A DNA stretch of 19,564 nucleotides from RGIG8748 sp045578205 (GCA_045578205.1 JAZNJU010000052.1:1-19564), one strand, 5' to 3'; shown: positions 1 through 9,051, numbered from the stretch's first letter. Program-made: numbers and translations. Notes: generated from the letters alone by a model not told the origin.

Positions 1-80
1 AAAATATGATATTATATAAATAATCTTTTATGTAGGACTGTAAGAACTTAGATTATCATTATATACACTAAGGAGAAGTT

Positions 81-2696
81 ATGGAAAATATATCTATTAC
101 CACTCTAGAAGATTTTAAACAAATCCTGGGAAATATAAAAAGTAGTGAAAAAGTGCGTATTTATATTAACGATGGATTTCATATTGATGTGTTAGAAATT
201 GTGAAAATCTATAATGATCTTTTTTCTCAAAATACTTTTGATGAAAATTTTGTAAACTTATGTATAAACATTCACATTGACAGTCCTGAAGATTATGATA
301 ACTTTTTAGACCGATATTGTGAGGGAAACAAAGTTGAATTAAGCCCTATATTATCAAAAGTCGAAGTAGCATTTATAATTAATCTTAATGAAAAATCAGG
401 TATATCACTACTTTCGCAATACCAAAATTCTATTTTCCCTAAATTTGCCTGTTCTTGTAAAAGCATGTCGGCAAGGATTATAAAAATAGTTAATATGAGC
501 GATGTACAGCCATTACATCAAAGCATGCCAGAATTTCAACTGTTGATACGAAATAATGTTAACATCTTTAACCACGAAAAATATAAGGACAAATACATAC
601 TTTTAAGTATTGATGTAAGCGAAAATGGTTTTGATCTAAATAAATTGCATAATAATTTGCTAATATGTTGCAAATATCAAAATTGCTGCAGAGGGTTTGT
701 GCTTAATATTATTGGAGATTTATCAAGAATAAAGCCTTACGTACAAAATGCTATAACAGCGAATGTTTTTATAATCTGTAATAATATGCTTATAGAACCT
801 GATTTGAATTCAGTAGGCAAGTTACCACCAGCGATATTTTTCAGACCAGAAGACTTGTCTTTTTTTAAATCGCCTTTGTCCCATAAACATTGGACGTTGG
901 TATCAGGCAAGGAAAAAATAAGTGCAAAAATCTTCTGTGATGAACATGAAAAACGATATTGGACATACTTGAGAATGTGTCAAAAATTTTTGTTTGAGGA
1001 GTTTGATGACAACGCATCAATGGAATATACAAGACTACGTAAAGAGGCATTTTCAAGCAAATTTTTTTTCGAAGAGTATGTTGATAAAATGCCCTTTTTA
1101 GCGATTTGTATTTTCTCTATATATGATAATTTTTATAGAAGCAACTTGCTCAAGCAAGCAAAAAAAATTTATGGTAAAAAAACACTAAAAATAGAGGATT
1201 TATTATTATCCGAACAACGAAATCAGAGTTGGGATGATTATAAAAAATATCAGTCAAACAAAGATAAATATGATATAAAGAATCTTTTTGCTTATGATAT
1301 AAAAGGTGGAATCCACAAAACCGTTGTATCTGAAATTTTCGAATGCCTTTCTATAGCGGAAGGATTATTACAGATATTAGAAAATGCAGTTTTGCATGCT
1401 GGCGGGGGCTTGTTAAGTATGCGTATTTACAGCCGTGAAGTGGGTTTAGAAAAAGAACACCATAAAAAAGAACATCATGTTAAGTACTTGGATAGTATGT
1501 ATACAGAAGATTATTTCAAGTACAAAAAAGCTAATTTTTATCTTGAAATTTTAATTTCTGATTTGTCAGAAAAGTCAATTCCTATGAAATTTGTCGAGAA
1601 TCTTTTAGCTGATGAAAATAAGGGGAATTATGAAAATCTTCTTTCCCTCTCTAGTTCGCTCGCGAAACCCTATGATTTTTCTCCTGAAGAGATTATAAAG
1701 ATTTTCAGTGATGAGACTCATAGTATGGAGTATTTTTTTAGTGAAATCACTGATGATAGATTAAAAACTTTTCGACAATTATACTACAGTATAGATGAAA
1801 ATTTAGTGCATCATTACGGATTGGAAATTTTTAATAATATATTGACTGTTCGAAATGGGATGTTTAGCGTATGCGGTTACAATCTTTGTCAAGATAATTT
1901 GGAACTGATTTTTAACAACATATTTGAACAAGAGGTAGAAAAAATACAGTATTTATCGAATGATATAAAAAAAGAAGTTCTAGAAAGAATATTTTCTATA
2001 AAGGAGGAGAAAAAGCGAATAGTTCGTGAAAATCTTTCTATAAACAAACAAATCTCAGGGACAACATATTCAATCCTTTTTCCATTGGTTCATTCGGCTT
2101 TAACCGAAAATGCATTAAGTATTGAAAATGTATTTGATTGTAGTGAAATCTCTGATGAAACATATGTAGTAAAACCAATTAACTCTGCAGATTTATTGGG
2201 TGATATTGACTCAAATGTGTCATCCTATAATATTGTTAATAAGATTTCAGAGAATATTTATCAATCATTTGACTATGGTGATGTGGCTTGCATTTTTTTG
2301 TCCGATATTACACAAGAAGATGCATCTTTAAGGCTAAGTTGTTTCGAGGAATTGATTAAGGGCATTGTTTTGTTTGCTTTGAGAAAAATTAATATTGATA
2401 ATGTTGCCATTATGCCAATTGCTATTGTAAATTTGACATCTTTTCAATTAATAGAAGCTTGTAGAATAATTTCAATCTATTATGCGAAGGAAGTTATAAA
2501 ACATACTACAACAATAAATCCGTTTGAAAAAATGCCTATTTATCTAAAATGTGCCGAAAGTGGCAAGGAGATTATTTTCAATGGCAAAGACATAGAGTCG
2601 GTGCGAAGAAATGTGGTTAAAACTGCAATGGTAGATGGGACTATGTTTGATGAACTGTCCACAATAGTTGAAATTCTAAAAAAAGAAGCAAAATAA
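81..2696 (+). CDS. Large protein with a GHKL (histidine-kinase-like) ATPase domain; first gene of a four-gene accessory cassette
   Basis: I do not recognise this 871-aa protein as a named family. Residues about 415-665 carry the ordered landmarks of a GHKL ATPase: an N-box-like stretch QILENAVLHAGGG (N435, H439), a G1-like ISDLSEK (D494), a HYGLEIFNN stretch with G580-L581 followed by NGMFSV, and GTTYSILFPL (G660-T661) as the closing strand. The position four before the N-box Asn, normally the catalytic Glu, is Gln431, so hydrolysis may be weak. Residues 1-400 show no motif I can name; the C-terminal 170 residues look like an alpha/beta domain. No membrane segment or signal peptide is seen, so it is probably cytosolic. 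The ATG follows a good RBS (aaggagaag, 70-78). No convincing promoter lies in the 80 bases before it, so the operon may start further left. The next gene begins 28 bp downstream. The fold is moderately sure; the role is unknown. Confidence 0.6.
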   Translation: MENISITTLEDFKQILGNIKSSEKVRIYINDGFHIDVLEIVKIYNDLFSQNTFDENFVNLCINIHIDSPEDYDNFLDRYCEGNKVELSPILSKVEVAFIINLNEKSGISLLSQYQNSIFPKFACSCKSMSARIIKIVNMSDVQPLHQSMPEFQLLIRNNVNIFNHEKYKDKYILLSIDVSENGFDLNKLHNNLLICCKYQNCCRGFVLNIIGDLSRIKPYVQNAITANVFIICNNMLIEPDLNSVGKLPPAIFFRPEDLSFFKSPLSHKHWTLVSGKEKISAKIFCDEHEKRYWTYLRMCQKFLFEEFDDNASMEYTRLRKEAFSSKFFFEEYVDKMPFLAICIFSIYDNFYRSNLLKQAKKIYGKKTLKIEDLLLSEQRNQSWDDYKKYQSNKDKYDIKNLFAYDIKGGIHKTVVSEIFECLSIAEGLLQILENAVLHAGGGLLSMRIYSREVGLEKEHHKKEHHVKYLDSMYTEDYFKYKKANFYLEILISDLSEKSIPMKFVENLLADENKGNYENLLSLSSSLAKPYDFSPEEIIKIFSDETHSMEYFFSEITDDRLKTFRQLYYSIDENLVHHYGLEIFNNILTVRNGMFSVCGYNLCQDNLELIFNNIFEQEVEKIQYLSNDIKKEVLERIFSIKEEKKRIVRENLSINKQISGTTYSILFPLVHSALTENALSIENVFDCSEISDETYVVKPINSADLLGDIDSNVSSYNIVNKISENIYQSFDYGDVACIFLSDITQEDASLRLSCFEELIKGIVLFALRKINIDNVAIMPIAIVNLTSFQLIEACRIISIYYAKEVIKHTTTINPFEKMPIYLKCAESGKEIIFNGKDIESVRRNVVKTAMVDGTMFDELSTIVEILKKEAK

Positions 2697-2724
2697 AGTT
2701 GTTATATTAAGGAGATAATAAGCT

Positions 2725-5700
2725 ATGAAAACTACAAGATTTCCTTTTCAATATATGAATTTCCCAAGTAAAAACGGCTCGGAGATGCCTTTTATAAAAC
2801 AGGTAGAAAGTGTTCTGGGAGAAGATCTTCAAAAATCAAATATTTTTGGATGTAAAATAAATAATTGTCATACACATGCCGGTTCTAAAATTCATTTTAA
2901 TGATTTTGTAGAAGCTGAGTTGCTTTTTCATAACAGTTATTATAATAGATCGTTTGCAAAGTTGACTTTTGATTGGATTAGAAGTTGCTATATTGAGGAA
3001 CAAAGAGAGAAGTATAAAGGCATTTTATTAGTTGGATATGAAAAATACTCAGAGTTGTATCTACAAGAATTAAATGATCTTCTCAAAGAACGTTTGGGAG
3101 TAAAATGTGGATATTGTGTATATGAAACAGTAGCAGAAACACAGCCTGATGGATCAAGAAAGAACAAAATAGAATTAAGAAATTTTCAAAAATACTGTAA
3201 TGAACAAATAATATTGAGGTGCGTAGCAAACACGGTTGACCAGAGTGTTTCTACAGATGGAGCAACGGAATTAGATGTTTTTGATATTAAACATACATTA
3301 TGCATTTTTATAGTTCCAATAAACACAACACTATCAACTATGGATAAGATGGTGGCGAAATTTTGTCAGAATGTTTTATTAAGTGGTGTAGAAGAATCAG
3401 AATTTGATAAAATAGAGCGTGAGCATATCTGTTTAATAACTCTTCGAAATGATTCTTCAGGTGATTCAGAAAACACTAATGATTATTGGGAATTTAATTC
3501 GAGTAATAACGATTGGCTCATACCGAAAAACGGAAGATTTGAACACTTGACAAACAATCAAAAAATAAGAAATTTGGTTGCGATACCATCAGTATGGTCT
3601 CAGGCTAGAAAGTGCAAGAAATGCTACCCAAGCTCTGTAGTGACGGAGGAACCTATGTTCGGTGTAAACAGAGGATCTGTAGTTCCCATGCTGAGAGTTG
3701 GAACAACAAAAATATTGACCCCAATAGACACTGCTAAAAATGAAAAATCGATTGAAAATCTTTTAAAAGTATGTACACTTTCTGATTGTTTGCTTTATAA
3801 CCATACATCAAGAGGAGAGAACCATTATCAATATTATTTAAACACAGATAAACTTATAAAAAGCAATCGTAATAATATAGAAACCTATTTAGATACTATA
3901 AAAAAAGATAAAGTATTTAATGAGGCTGATGATGTTCAGATTTTTGATTTTTTGGTGGCACCACGGCACGAATCAAATGCTGAATGGGTTCATTTAGTAC
4001 ACAAAAGAGTATTCAACGGTGCGGCAAGAATTATTTATTTTGATGTCGAGAAAGAATATAGAAGCAATTTGAAAGCGAAATACAGCGATTTAATTTGTGG
4101 CTTAATGAATATTAAAGAAAGCAATCAAAAATTCTCAATTCGTTTTCATTTTGTTGATGATACTATTCAATCGGGTGCAAATTTTTTGCGTGCTAAAAAT
4201 CTAATTACTTCATTATCCAATGGTTCGGAAAATGTAAACATTTTTGAGTCGGCATTTATTTTAATTAATAGATTATCTTTGGATACACGTAAATTTTATT
4301 TGGAGGATGTCAATAAGTTTTTTTATTATATTGACGTCAATATTTCCCCTATGAGAAGCTATGAGGATGCATGTACATTGTGTAAATTAATTGCTGATTA
4401 TCATAATATTCGCAACCAATGTGCTACAAATAAAATGGCTGAAGTATGTACACGGGTAATCAGTAGACACAGTCTTTTACCATTTAGTAATCAACAAATG
4501 TCTAATGTGGATACTACTTGGAGTTCCCAAGAGAAGAAATTAGTGTTTTTTATTACACATTTGTTGAATGAACGGCTTTCAAACAACTTAGTATTAGAAG
4601 AAATTGAAAGGCCTCTCTCTATAGAAACAGAACGAAACAGTGTTGAGATTGAAGGCTTACTTTTTTTATACTTCAACAATGGTGACAGAATCATATCAAA
4701 ATACACATCGTTTAGCGGAATTGAAACTCTGATATGGAAGGTTGCTTTTATTAAGGCGATCTCGAGACCATTTTTTATTTATCATATTAGACAACGTCAA
4801 GCTGCTTTTGCATTCTGCATTAAAACGCTAAATGATTTGTTGATTACTGATAAGAATATAGATAATTGTGTTTTAGTACAGACTTTAGTAAAGGCTTTGG
4901 CTGACTTAAATGCTAATTATTTGATTAGATGTGAAGTTTTGAAAAATTTGATTAGTTATTCAATTGCTGGAGATACTTATTCTAAGGATATACAGGCATA
5001 TGTCACAGAACAAACACAAAAGTTTTATAAAAAAAGATTATTTAGAACAGAATCCTTGTTGCATTATATTAAGAAAGATGTTGTTTTATCAAGGGATACG
5101 ACAAAATCATTATTGCTTGAACATATTCTTATAAATAATAACGAAACGGGATTTTTCTATCCCGAAAGACAAATTAAATCGATTAATATAGATGACTTTT
5201 TGGCTGATAACTCGTTGACTGTAAAAGGTCTTTTGTATCTTGAAAACAATGTAATACTAAAAAGTGGATTGTCAGACAATGAAGCTGGAAATAATCTTCA
5301 AAAATTGTTAAAAAGTATAAAAGGTGACGACTACTTGTATTTTTTCAGTAATTTAAATGATATTTGGAAATTAAATACTGGTAAAGCGTTAAAGCTGGCA
5401 TCAGATGTTTTGATAAAGTACGACAGTCTCGCAACAGCAATTAAACAATTTTCTGGAGAAGGACATGAAAAAAGAAAAGATTTAAGTAAATTAATTGACG
5501 ATTTGTTCTATTCTATAAATGGTGATAGCAAATCAAAATTACAAACGATTGCATTTGTGTACGATAATCAAGAACCGAATCCGTTATTTCAATTTTTTAC
5601 TTTGTCGGGAAATCCTGCGGACGGAACGGAAATATTGGACAAATGTAAATTTGGGAATTTAAAAACATCTCAGGCTTTTTTTTATGATAAAAATCTGGAA

Positions 5701-6855
5701 GAAATTCGTTCTAAATTAGAAGTAGCAAATCGACAAAACTTAGACATTTTCTTCATGGAAGACCATCTAACTACTAATGATTTAAATTCTCTTGAAGAAA
5801 TACCAAAGACATTAATTGTTCGTTTTGGGACTAATAAAATTTTGGAAGAGTCTGTATACTTGCAGATTTGGGGATTTGATAAAAAAAATATAAAACATTG
5901 GTTTTCGCTGAAGCTATTATTGACTTTGCGTGAAAATTTTGTTCAATTGATTGATAAGGTTAATCTTCAAGAATTAGTTGAAGAGCGCAAAATTGACGCA
6001 CAAAAAGTGGCGTTAGCTATAAAAAAAGCGACTACACATGCGCAATGTGACAAGTATTATAAATTGGATTTTCTTCATGAAAATAATTCTAATGCTGAAC
6101 AATTTTACAAATACTATATTGAGAAGGATGATAAAGCAACAAAAGTTTTACCTATATTATATGATAAATACATTCAACTATTATCTGATGATTTTCTTGC
6201 TTCTATTTACAAAAAAATAATTAACAACCAAGACTGCTTTAATAAATCCCTAGCAGAATTAGGAGTCTTGGCAAAAAAATTGGACAATGTTTGGTTCGGA
6301 AATGCTAAACCTAACTGTAAAGATGATGTTGAGTATATAAGCGATCTTTTTGCTCCTCACATGTTGGCAAACAAAAAAATCAATATCACCTTATATAGGG
6401 GGAATACTATCGAAAATGTGGAGTTTGATGTTAGCATTAAATTGAATATCCCTAAAGATGATTGGGATAAATGCGCTATACTTTGCTGGAATGGCGAAAT
6501 TAGTTCTGATTTATCTTTAGTGGTTTTATTTGTCTTAATGATAGTAAACGCTGCAGAACATGGAAGTGGTGATGCGATAGAAATAGTTATAGCAAATGAT
6601 GGTATTAGTTTTGTCAACAAAATGCGTCCTGGTTTAACAGGTACTTGTAAAGAAATTGAAAAGCAAATTGAAAAAAACTATTCTATACCACCATGGGTGA
6701 TGCAAGATCAGCATTTGACTCTTTGGACTTTATATCATGCTAAAAATATCATAGTTGGTGGGAATGACGAATGTATTACACCTAAAATCGAAGTTGTTCA
6801 AAATGATGAATATTTAATTTATAAAATCAAAATTAACATTGTACGAAATATTTAG
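2725..6855 (+). CDS. Multidomain protein: PRTase-like N-terminal part and a GAF/DHp/HATPase-like histidine-kinase C-terminal part
   Basis: This 1376-aa protein reads as a fusion. The stretch FHFVDDTIQSGANF (residues 474-487) is a good match to the class I phosphoribosyltransferase PRPP-binding loop (acidic pair D478-D479, then SGAN). Upstream blocks GILLVGYEKYSELYL (99-113) and IFIVPINTTLSTM (about 195-207), plus a CKKC pair (C297, C300), probably belong to the same module. Residues about 600-930 look mainly helical, without a known motif. About 930-1085 resembles a GAF-type sensor, followed by a helix with H1105 in a THAQCD context as a candidate phosphoacceptor. The C-terminus (about 1235-1376) has a GHKL N-box-like VNAAEHGSG (N1275, H1279), ANDG (D1292-G1293) and a final LYHAKNIIVGG helix. 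The usual N-box Glu is absent. RBS taaggagataat precedes the ATG. The protein is probably cytosolic. PRTase and HATPase calls are fairly firm; GAF and DHp are tentative. Confidence 0.6.
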   Translation: MKTTRFPFQYMNFPSKNGSEMPFIKQVESVLGEDLQKSNIFGCKINNCHTHAGSKIHFNDFVEAELLFHNSYYNRSFAKLTFDWIRSCYIEEQREKYKGILLVGYEKYSELYLQELNDLLKERLGVKCGYCVYETVAETQPDGSRKNKIELRNFQKYCNEQIILRCVANTVDQSVSTDGATELDVFDIKHTLCIFIVPINTTLSTMDKMVAKFCQNVLLSGVEESEFDKIEREHICLITLRNDSSGDSENTNDYWEFNSSNNDWLIPKNGRFEHLTNNQKIRNLVAIPSVWSQARKCKKCYPSSVVTEEPMFGVNRGSVVPMLRVGTTKILTPIDTAKNEKSIENLLKVCTLSDCLLYNHTSRGENHYQYYLNTDKLIKSNRNNIETYLDTIKKDKVFNEADDVQIFDFLVAPRHESNAEWVHLVHKRVFNGAARIIYFDVEKEYRSNLKAKYSDLICGLMNIKESNQKFSIRFHFVDDTIQSGANFLRAKNLITSLSNGSENVNIFESAFILINRLSLDTRKFYLEDVNKFFYYIDVNISPMRSYEDACTLCKLIADYHNIRNQCATNKMAEVCTRVISRHSLLPFSNQQMSNVDTTWSSQEKKLVFFITHLLNERLSNNLVLEEIERPLSIETERNSVEIEGLLFLYFNNGDRIISKYTSFSGIETLIWKVAFIKAISRPFFIYHIRQRQAAFAFCIKTLNDLLITDKNIDNCVLVQTLVKALADLNANYLIRCEVLKNLISYSIAGDTYSKDIQAYVTEQTQKFYKKRLFRTESLLHYIKKDVVLSRDTTKSLLLEHILINNNETGFFYPERQIKSINIDDFLADNSLTVKGLLYLENNVILKSGLSDNEAGNNLQKLLKSIKGDDYLYFFSNLNDIWKLNTGKALKLASDVLIKYDSLATAIKQFSGEGHEKRKDLSKLIDDLFYSINGDSKSKLQTIAFVYDNQEPNPLFQFFTLSGNPADGTEILDKCKFGNLKTSQAFFYDKNLEEIRSKLEVANRQNLDIFFMEDHLTTNDLNSLEEIPKTLIVRFGTNKILEESVYLQIWGFDKKNIKHWFSLKLLLTLRENFVQLIDKVNLQELVEERKIDAQKVALAIKKATTHAQCDKYYKLDFLHENNSNAEQFYKYYIEKDDKATKVLPILYDKYIQLLSDDFLASIYKKIINNQDCFNKSLAELGVLAKKLDNVWFGNAKPNCKDDVEYISDLFAPHMLANKKINITLYRGNTIENVEFDVSIKLNIPKDDWDKCAILCWNGEISSDLSLVVLFVLMIVNAAEHGSGDAIEIVIANDGISFVNKMRPGLTGTCKEIEKQIEKNYSIPPWVMQDQHLTLWTLYHAKNIIVGGNDECITPKIEVVQNDEYLIYKIKINIVRNI

Positions 6856-6864
6856 GAGGTAAAG

Positions 6865-7434
6865 ATGACTAACAAAATTATTTTTTTTGATGATCTAAAA
6901 GATATTTTCAAACGAGGAATAGGATATTTTTTAGGAGATTCTGAACAGAGTTGTGGGAGTATACAAGTTGCTTTTAATGATGTATTTGGTAACGAAAGCG
7001 AGAAATGGGATCTTGAGTTTTATACTTTAAAATCAGATGAATGTTCAAGTGATGATTTTTTGCATTTTATTAATATCGAAACAATTGAAACTCAGATCAT
7101 GAACTCTATTAAAGAAACTGAGAATGTTTTTGTAATAATGGATGCGTATTGGAATGAAAGTGAAATAATCAGAGGTAGAATAATAGATACATTAATGAAA
7201 AATCAAGATAAAATATATTTCTGTATTTACAGTACTGTATCTACTGACAAAATAGATGAAGTCAAAAATCAATTAGAACAGTGTGGATATAGGAAAAATG
7301 CTAGAATTTTTATGCTTGATAGAGCGGATAGCGGTATCTTATACAAAGAGTGCAAACGTATATTTCAAAAACTGAGATTAATTGTCGATGATAAGGAATT
7401 ATGGAGAGAAAATAAAGATTTAACTAGTAAATAA
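6865..7434 (+). CDS. Stand-alone receiver-like (CheY-like) protein
   Basis: This 189-aa protein has the skeleton of a response-regulator receiver and no DNA-binding output domain. Strand one, KIIFFDDL, ends in an acidic pair (D9, D10). VFVIMDAYW offers D93 as phosphoacceptor. IYFCIYST places S123/T124 exactly 30-31 residues later, the CheY spacing from Asp to Ser/Thr. The conserved Lys is not obvious; IFMLDRADSG has R153 near the expected last strand. The stretch between D10 and D93 is about 40 residues longer than in CheY, so there is an insertion after the first helix. It starts 9 bp after the kinase-like gene with a strong RBS (ggaggt), and the DUF2971 gene follows 10 bp later, so all are likely co-translated. 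I infer that it receives a phosphoryl group from the upstream kinase-like protein or acts as a pseudo-receiver switch. It could instead be another flavodoxin-like fold. Confidence 0.5.
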   Translation: MTNKIIFFDDLKDIFKRGIGYFLGDSEQSCGSIQVAFNDVFGNESEKWDLEFYTLKSDECSSDDFLHFINIETIETQIMNSIKETENVFVIMDAYWNESEIIRGRIIDTLMKNQDKIYFCIYSTVSTDKIDEVKNQLEQCGYRKNARIFMLDRADSGILYKECKRIFQKLRLIVDDKELWRENKDLTSK

Positions 7435-7444
7435 GGGTGAGAAT

Positions 7445-8656
7445 ATGATTAATTATAAGGCAGTAAAACAGATTTATAATGATATGTCGCAAATTCCGCG
7501 CAAAAGCAAAGGTGGGCGTAAAATTTTTCATTATACAAACACTGAAGTGTTGGATATAATTTTAAAAAATGCTACACTAAGAGCATCTCATGTTTTATAT
7601 CTAAATGATGCGGAAGAATATTATCGGGGGATAGATATCATTCAAGGTGCCATTGATAAATATAATTTCAATGAGTTAAGTGAATCGCAAGGAATCTTCA
7701 GCATATCTTTTTCACAAGGGGAAGATCTTTTATCTCAGTGGATTACCTACGCAAAGGAATCTGGAGTATCTATGGAATTTGATGATGGTTTGATGTCTCT
7801 AGAGGAAGCAGAAGGAAAACCTCGGTTTGTTTTTGGTATTGAAGATAATATTTCTGATAGTGATGAAAAATACACACATCTTGTGTTTGATACGTCAAAA
7901 GTATTGAACGAAATAATATATGCGCCCCAAAATGATGATGCAGTTATATCGTACATTAAAAACGGTTATCAAAAGACTTGCGAGACTGATGTCGAGGGAA
8001 TGCCACTTTATGCTACATATATTAAAGACATCTCGTTCGAAGCAGAAAAAGAAATACGTGCAGCGTTTATTTATCATCAATTACTAGATAGTCTTGAGGA
8101 AAGTGCTAATGAATATTATCCCAAACTATATTATTATAGAATGGACAAAGGTATATTAAGGCCATTTATTAATGTTCGAATAATGCAATTATCCAGTACA
8201 GGGCGTGATGACAGTGGAGAATATTCACCTATGCTTCCTATAAAGGCGATAACAATTGGTCCATCTGGAAGCCAACAAGCCGTATTTGATAGCGTAGTTC
8301 ATAGAATAAAATATGGAGAGTTAAAAGTGTATGATTATACAAGCGACGTCAAACGATTTAATGATAATTTCCATTCCTATTTAGGGGATGTTTGGGATTG
8401 GGTTGTCCAAAATATCGATTCAAATATTTCATCAGTGGACAATCCGGATATAAAAGAAGGTATTGAATGTAATCTTGTTGCTCAATGGAAGCAAAACAAT
8501 CCAGAGAAAGGTAGTTTAATTGACAATACATATTCAGTTGAAGAATCTTATACGAACAACAATATAACACATATTATTCAGGAGATAAATAAAAATTTTT
8601 ACTTCTCCAATAAAGGGATTTTAATTAAAAAATCTAAAATTCCATATATATTTTAG
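7445..8656 (+). CDS. DUF2971-family protein, candidate effector of the cassette
   Basis: This 403-aa protein matches the DUF2971 pattern. IFHYTN (H29-Y30) opens the domain, followed by the LYLNDAEEYYRG box (N54-D55, E57-E58) and the FSISFSQGEDLLSQWITYA..GVSMEF block (about residues 85-112). A later LPIKAITIGPSG block (around residue 260) is common in longer members. From family knowledge, DUF2971 proteins are soluble, poorly characterised and frequent in accessory and defence-like loci; the biochemical activity is not settled. As the last gene, 10 bp after the receiver-like gene and with RBS aagggtgag, it is the natural candidate for the output of the upstream signalling proteins, but that is inference. 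Codon use is AT-rich like its three neighbours. A 7-bp hairpin (8661-8679) and a strong terminator (8798-8837) follow. The family call is firm; the role is open. Confidence 0.7.
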   Translation: MINYKAVKQIYNDMSQIPRKSKGGRKIFHYTNTEVLDIILKNATLRASHVLYLNDAEEYYRGIDIIQGAIDKYNFNELSESQGIFSISFSQGEDLLSQWITYAKESGVSMEFDDGLMSLEEAEGKPRFVFGIEDNISDSDEKYTHLVFDTSKVLNEIIYAPQNDDAVISYIKNGYQKTCETDVEGMPLYATYIKDISFEAEKEIRAAFIYHQLLDSLEESANEYYPKLYYYRMDKGILRPFINVRIMQLSSTGRDDSGEYSPMLPIKAITIGPSGSQQAVFDSVVHRIKYGELKVYDYTSDVKRFNDNFHSYLGDVWDWVVQNIDSNISSVDNPDIKEGIECNLVAQWKQNNPEKGSLIDNTYSVEESYTNNNITHIIQEINKNFYFSNKGILIKKSKIPYIF

Positions 8657-8660
8657 TTAA

Positions 8661-8679
8661 GTATAGGGATCTCCTATAC
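8661..8679 (+). other. Short inverted repeat after the cassette
   Basis: A 7-bp perfect stem (gtatagg / cctatac) with a 5-base loop starts 4 bases after the DUF2971 stop codon. No T-run follows, so it is a weak terminator at best; it could protect the transcript 3' end. The remaining bases up to 8797 show nothing I can name. Confidence 0.3.
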
Positions 8680-8797
8680 ATTAACATCTTTATCATTAAG
8701 TCAAATTCTAATAGAATTCGCAATATATTCAGACGAACATTGACTTCAATTCAGTGGTAGTTTGAGTGTCTGTACTAATATAATTAAAAGAAAACAT

Positions 8798-8839
8798 AAA
8801 TCCGAACATTTTATCAATTGGTAAAATGTTCGGATTTTT
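8798..8839. terminator. Strong, probably bidirectional terminator between the cassette and tRNA-Leu
   Basis: A perfect 16-bp stem (8798-8813 pairs with 8822-8837) encloses an 8-base loop, with T's after the stem on the plus strand and a shorter T-run on the minus strand. It lies 6 bases from the 3' end of the minus-strand tRNA-Leu, so it is probably the tRNA terminator and also ends plus-strand readthrough from the cassette. Confidence 0.85.
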
Positions 8840-8845
8840 ACTGTT

Positions 8846-8929
8846 TGGTGCGGGCGAAGGGACTTGAACCCCCACGATAAGATCACTAGATCCTAAGTCT
8901 AGCGCGTCTGCCAATTCCGCCACGCCCGC
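8846..8929 (-). tRNA. tRNA-Leu (anticodon UAG, reads CUA)
   Basis: The minus strand gives a complete 84-base type II tRNA. The acceptor stem GCGGGCG pairs with CGCCCGC, followed by discriminator A and an encoded CCA. The D-arm region GCGGAATTGGCAGACGC is typical of tRNA-Leu. The anticodon stem CTAGA/TCTAG has loop CTTAGGA, giving TAG. A long variable arm (GAT-CTT-ATC) and T loop TTCAAGT follow, the T stem having two G-U pairs. It has no promoter of its own nearby; the closest SigA-like minus-strand promoter is at 9187-9215, upstream of a broken tRNA-Leu half, so both are probably on one transcript. Its acceptor stem differs from that of the broken copy. Confidence 0.95.
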
Positions 8930-9051
8930 ATATTAAGTTTTTGCCTCATAATTTTTACACGGTAGAGGTACACCGAGGAGGAGCATATCGCTTAATCCTC
9001 ATATATGAAAACGGAAAAAACCGTAATCAACAATAAAATCACATACAGGAC

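Noticed and set aside
1..80. A promoter for the accessory cassette in the first 80 bases
   Set aside because: -10-like boxes (tatgat at 5, tatcat at 54) exist, but none has a credible -35 at proper spacing.
8729..8923. A 64-codon minus-strand open frame starting MAELADALDLGSS
   Set aside because: It is the translation of the tRNA-Leu gene and its flank, a common false ORF.
8941..9039. An open plus-strand stretch reading PHNFYTVEVHRGGAYRLILIYENGKN between the two tRNA-Leu copies
   Set aside because: About 32 codons with only a TTG start and no RBS. It could be a gene remnant of an element, but the length is compatible with chance.
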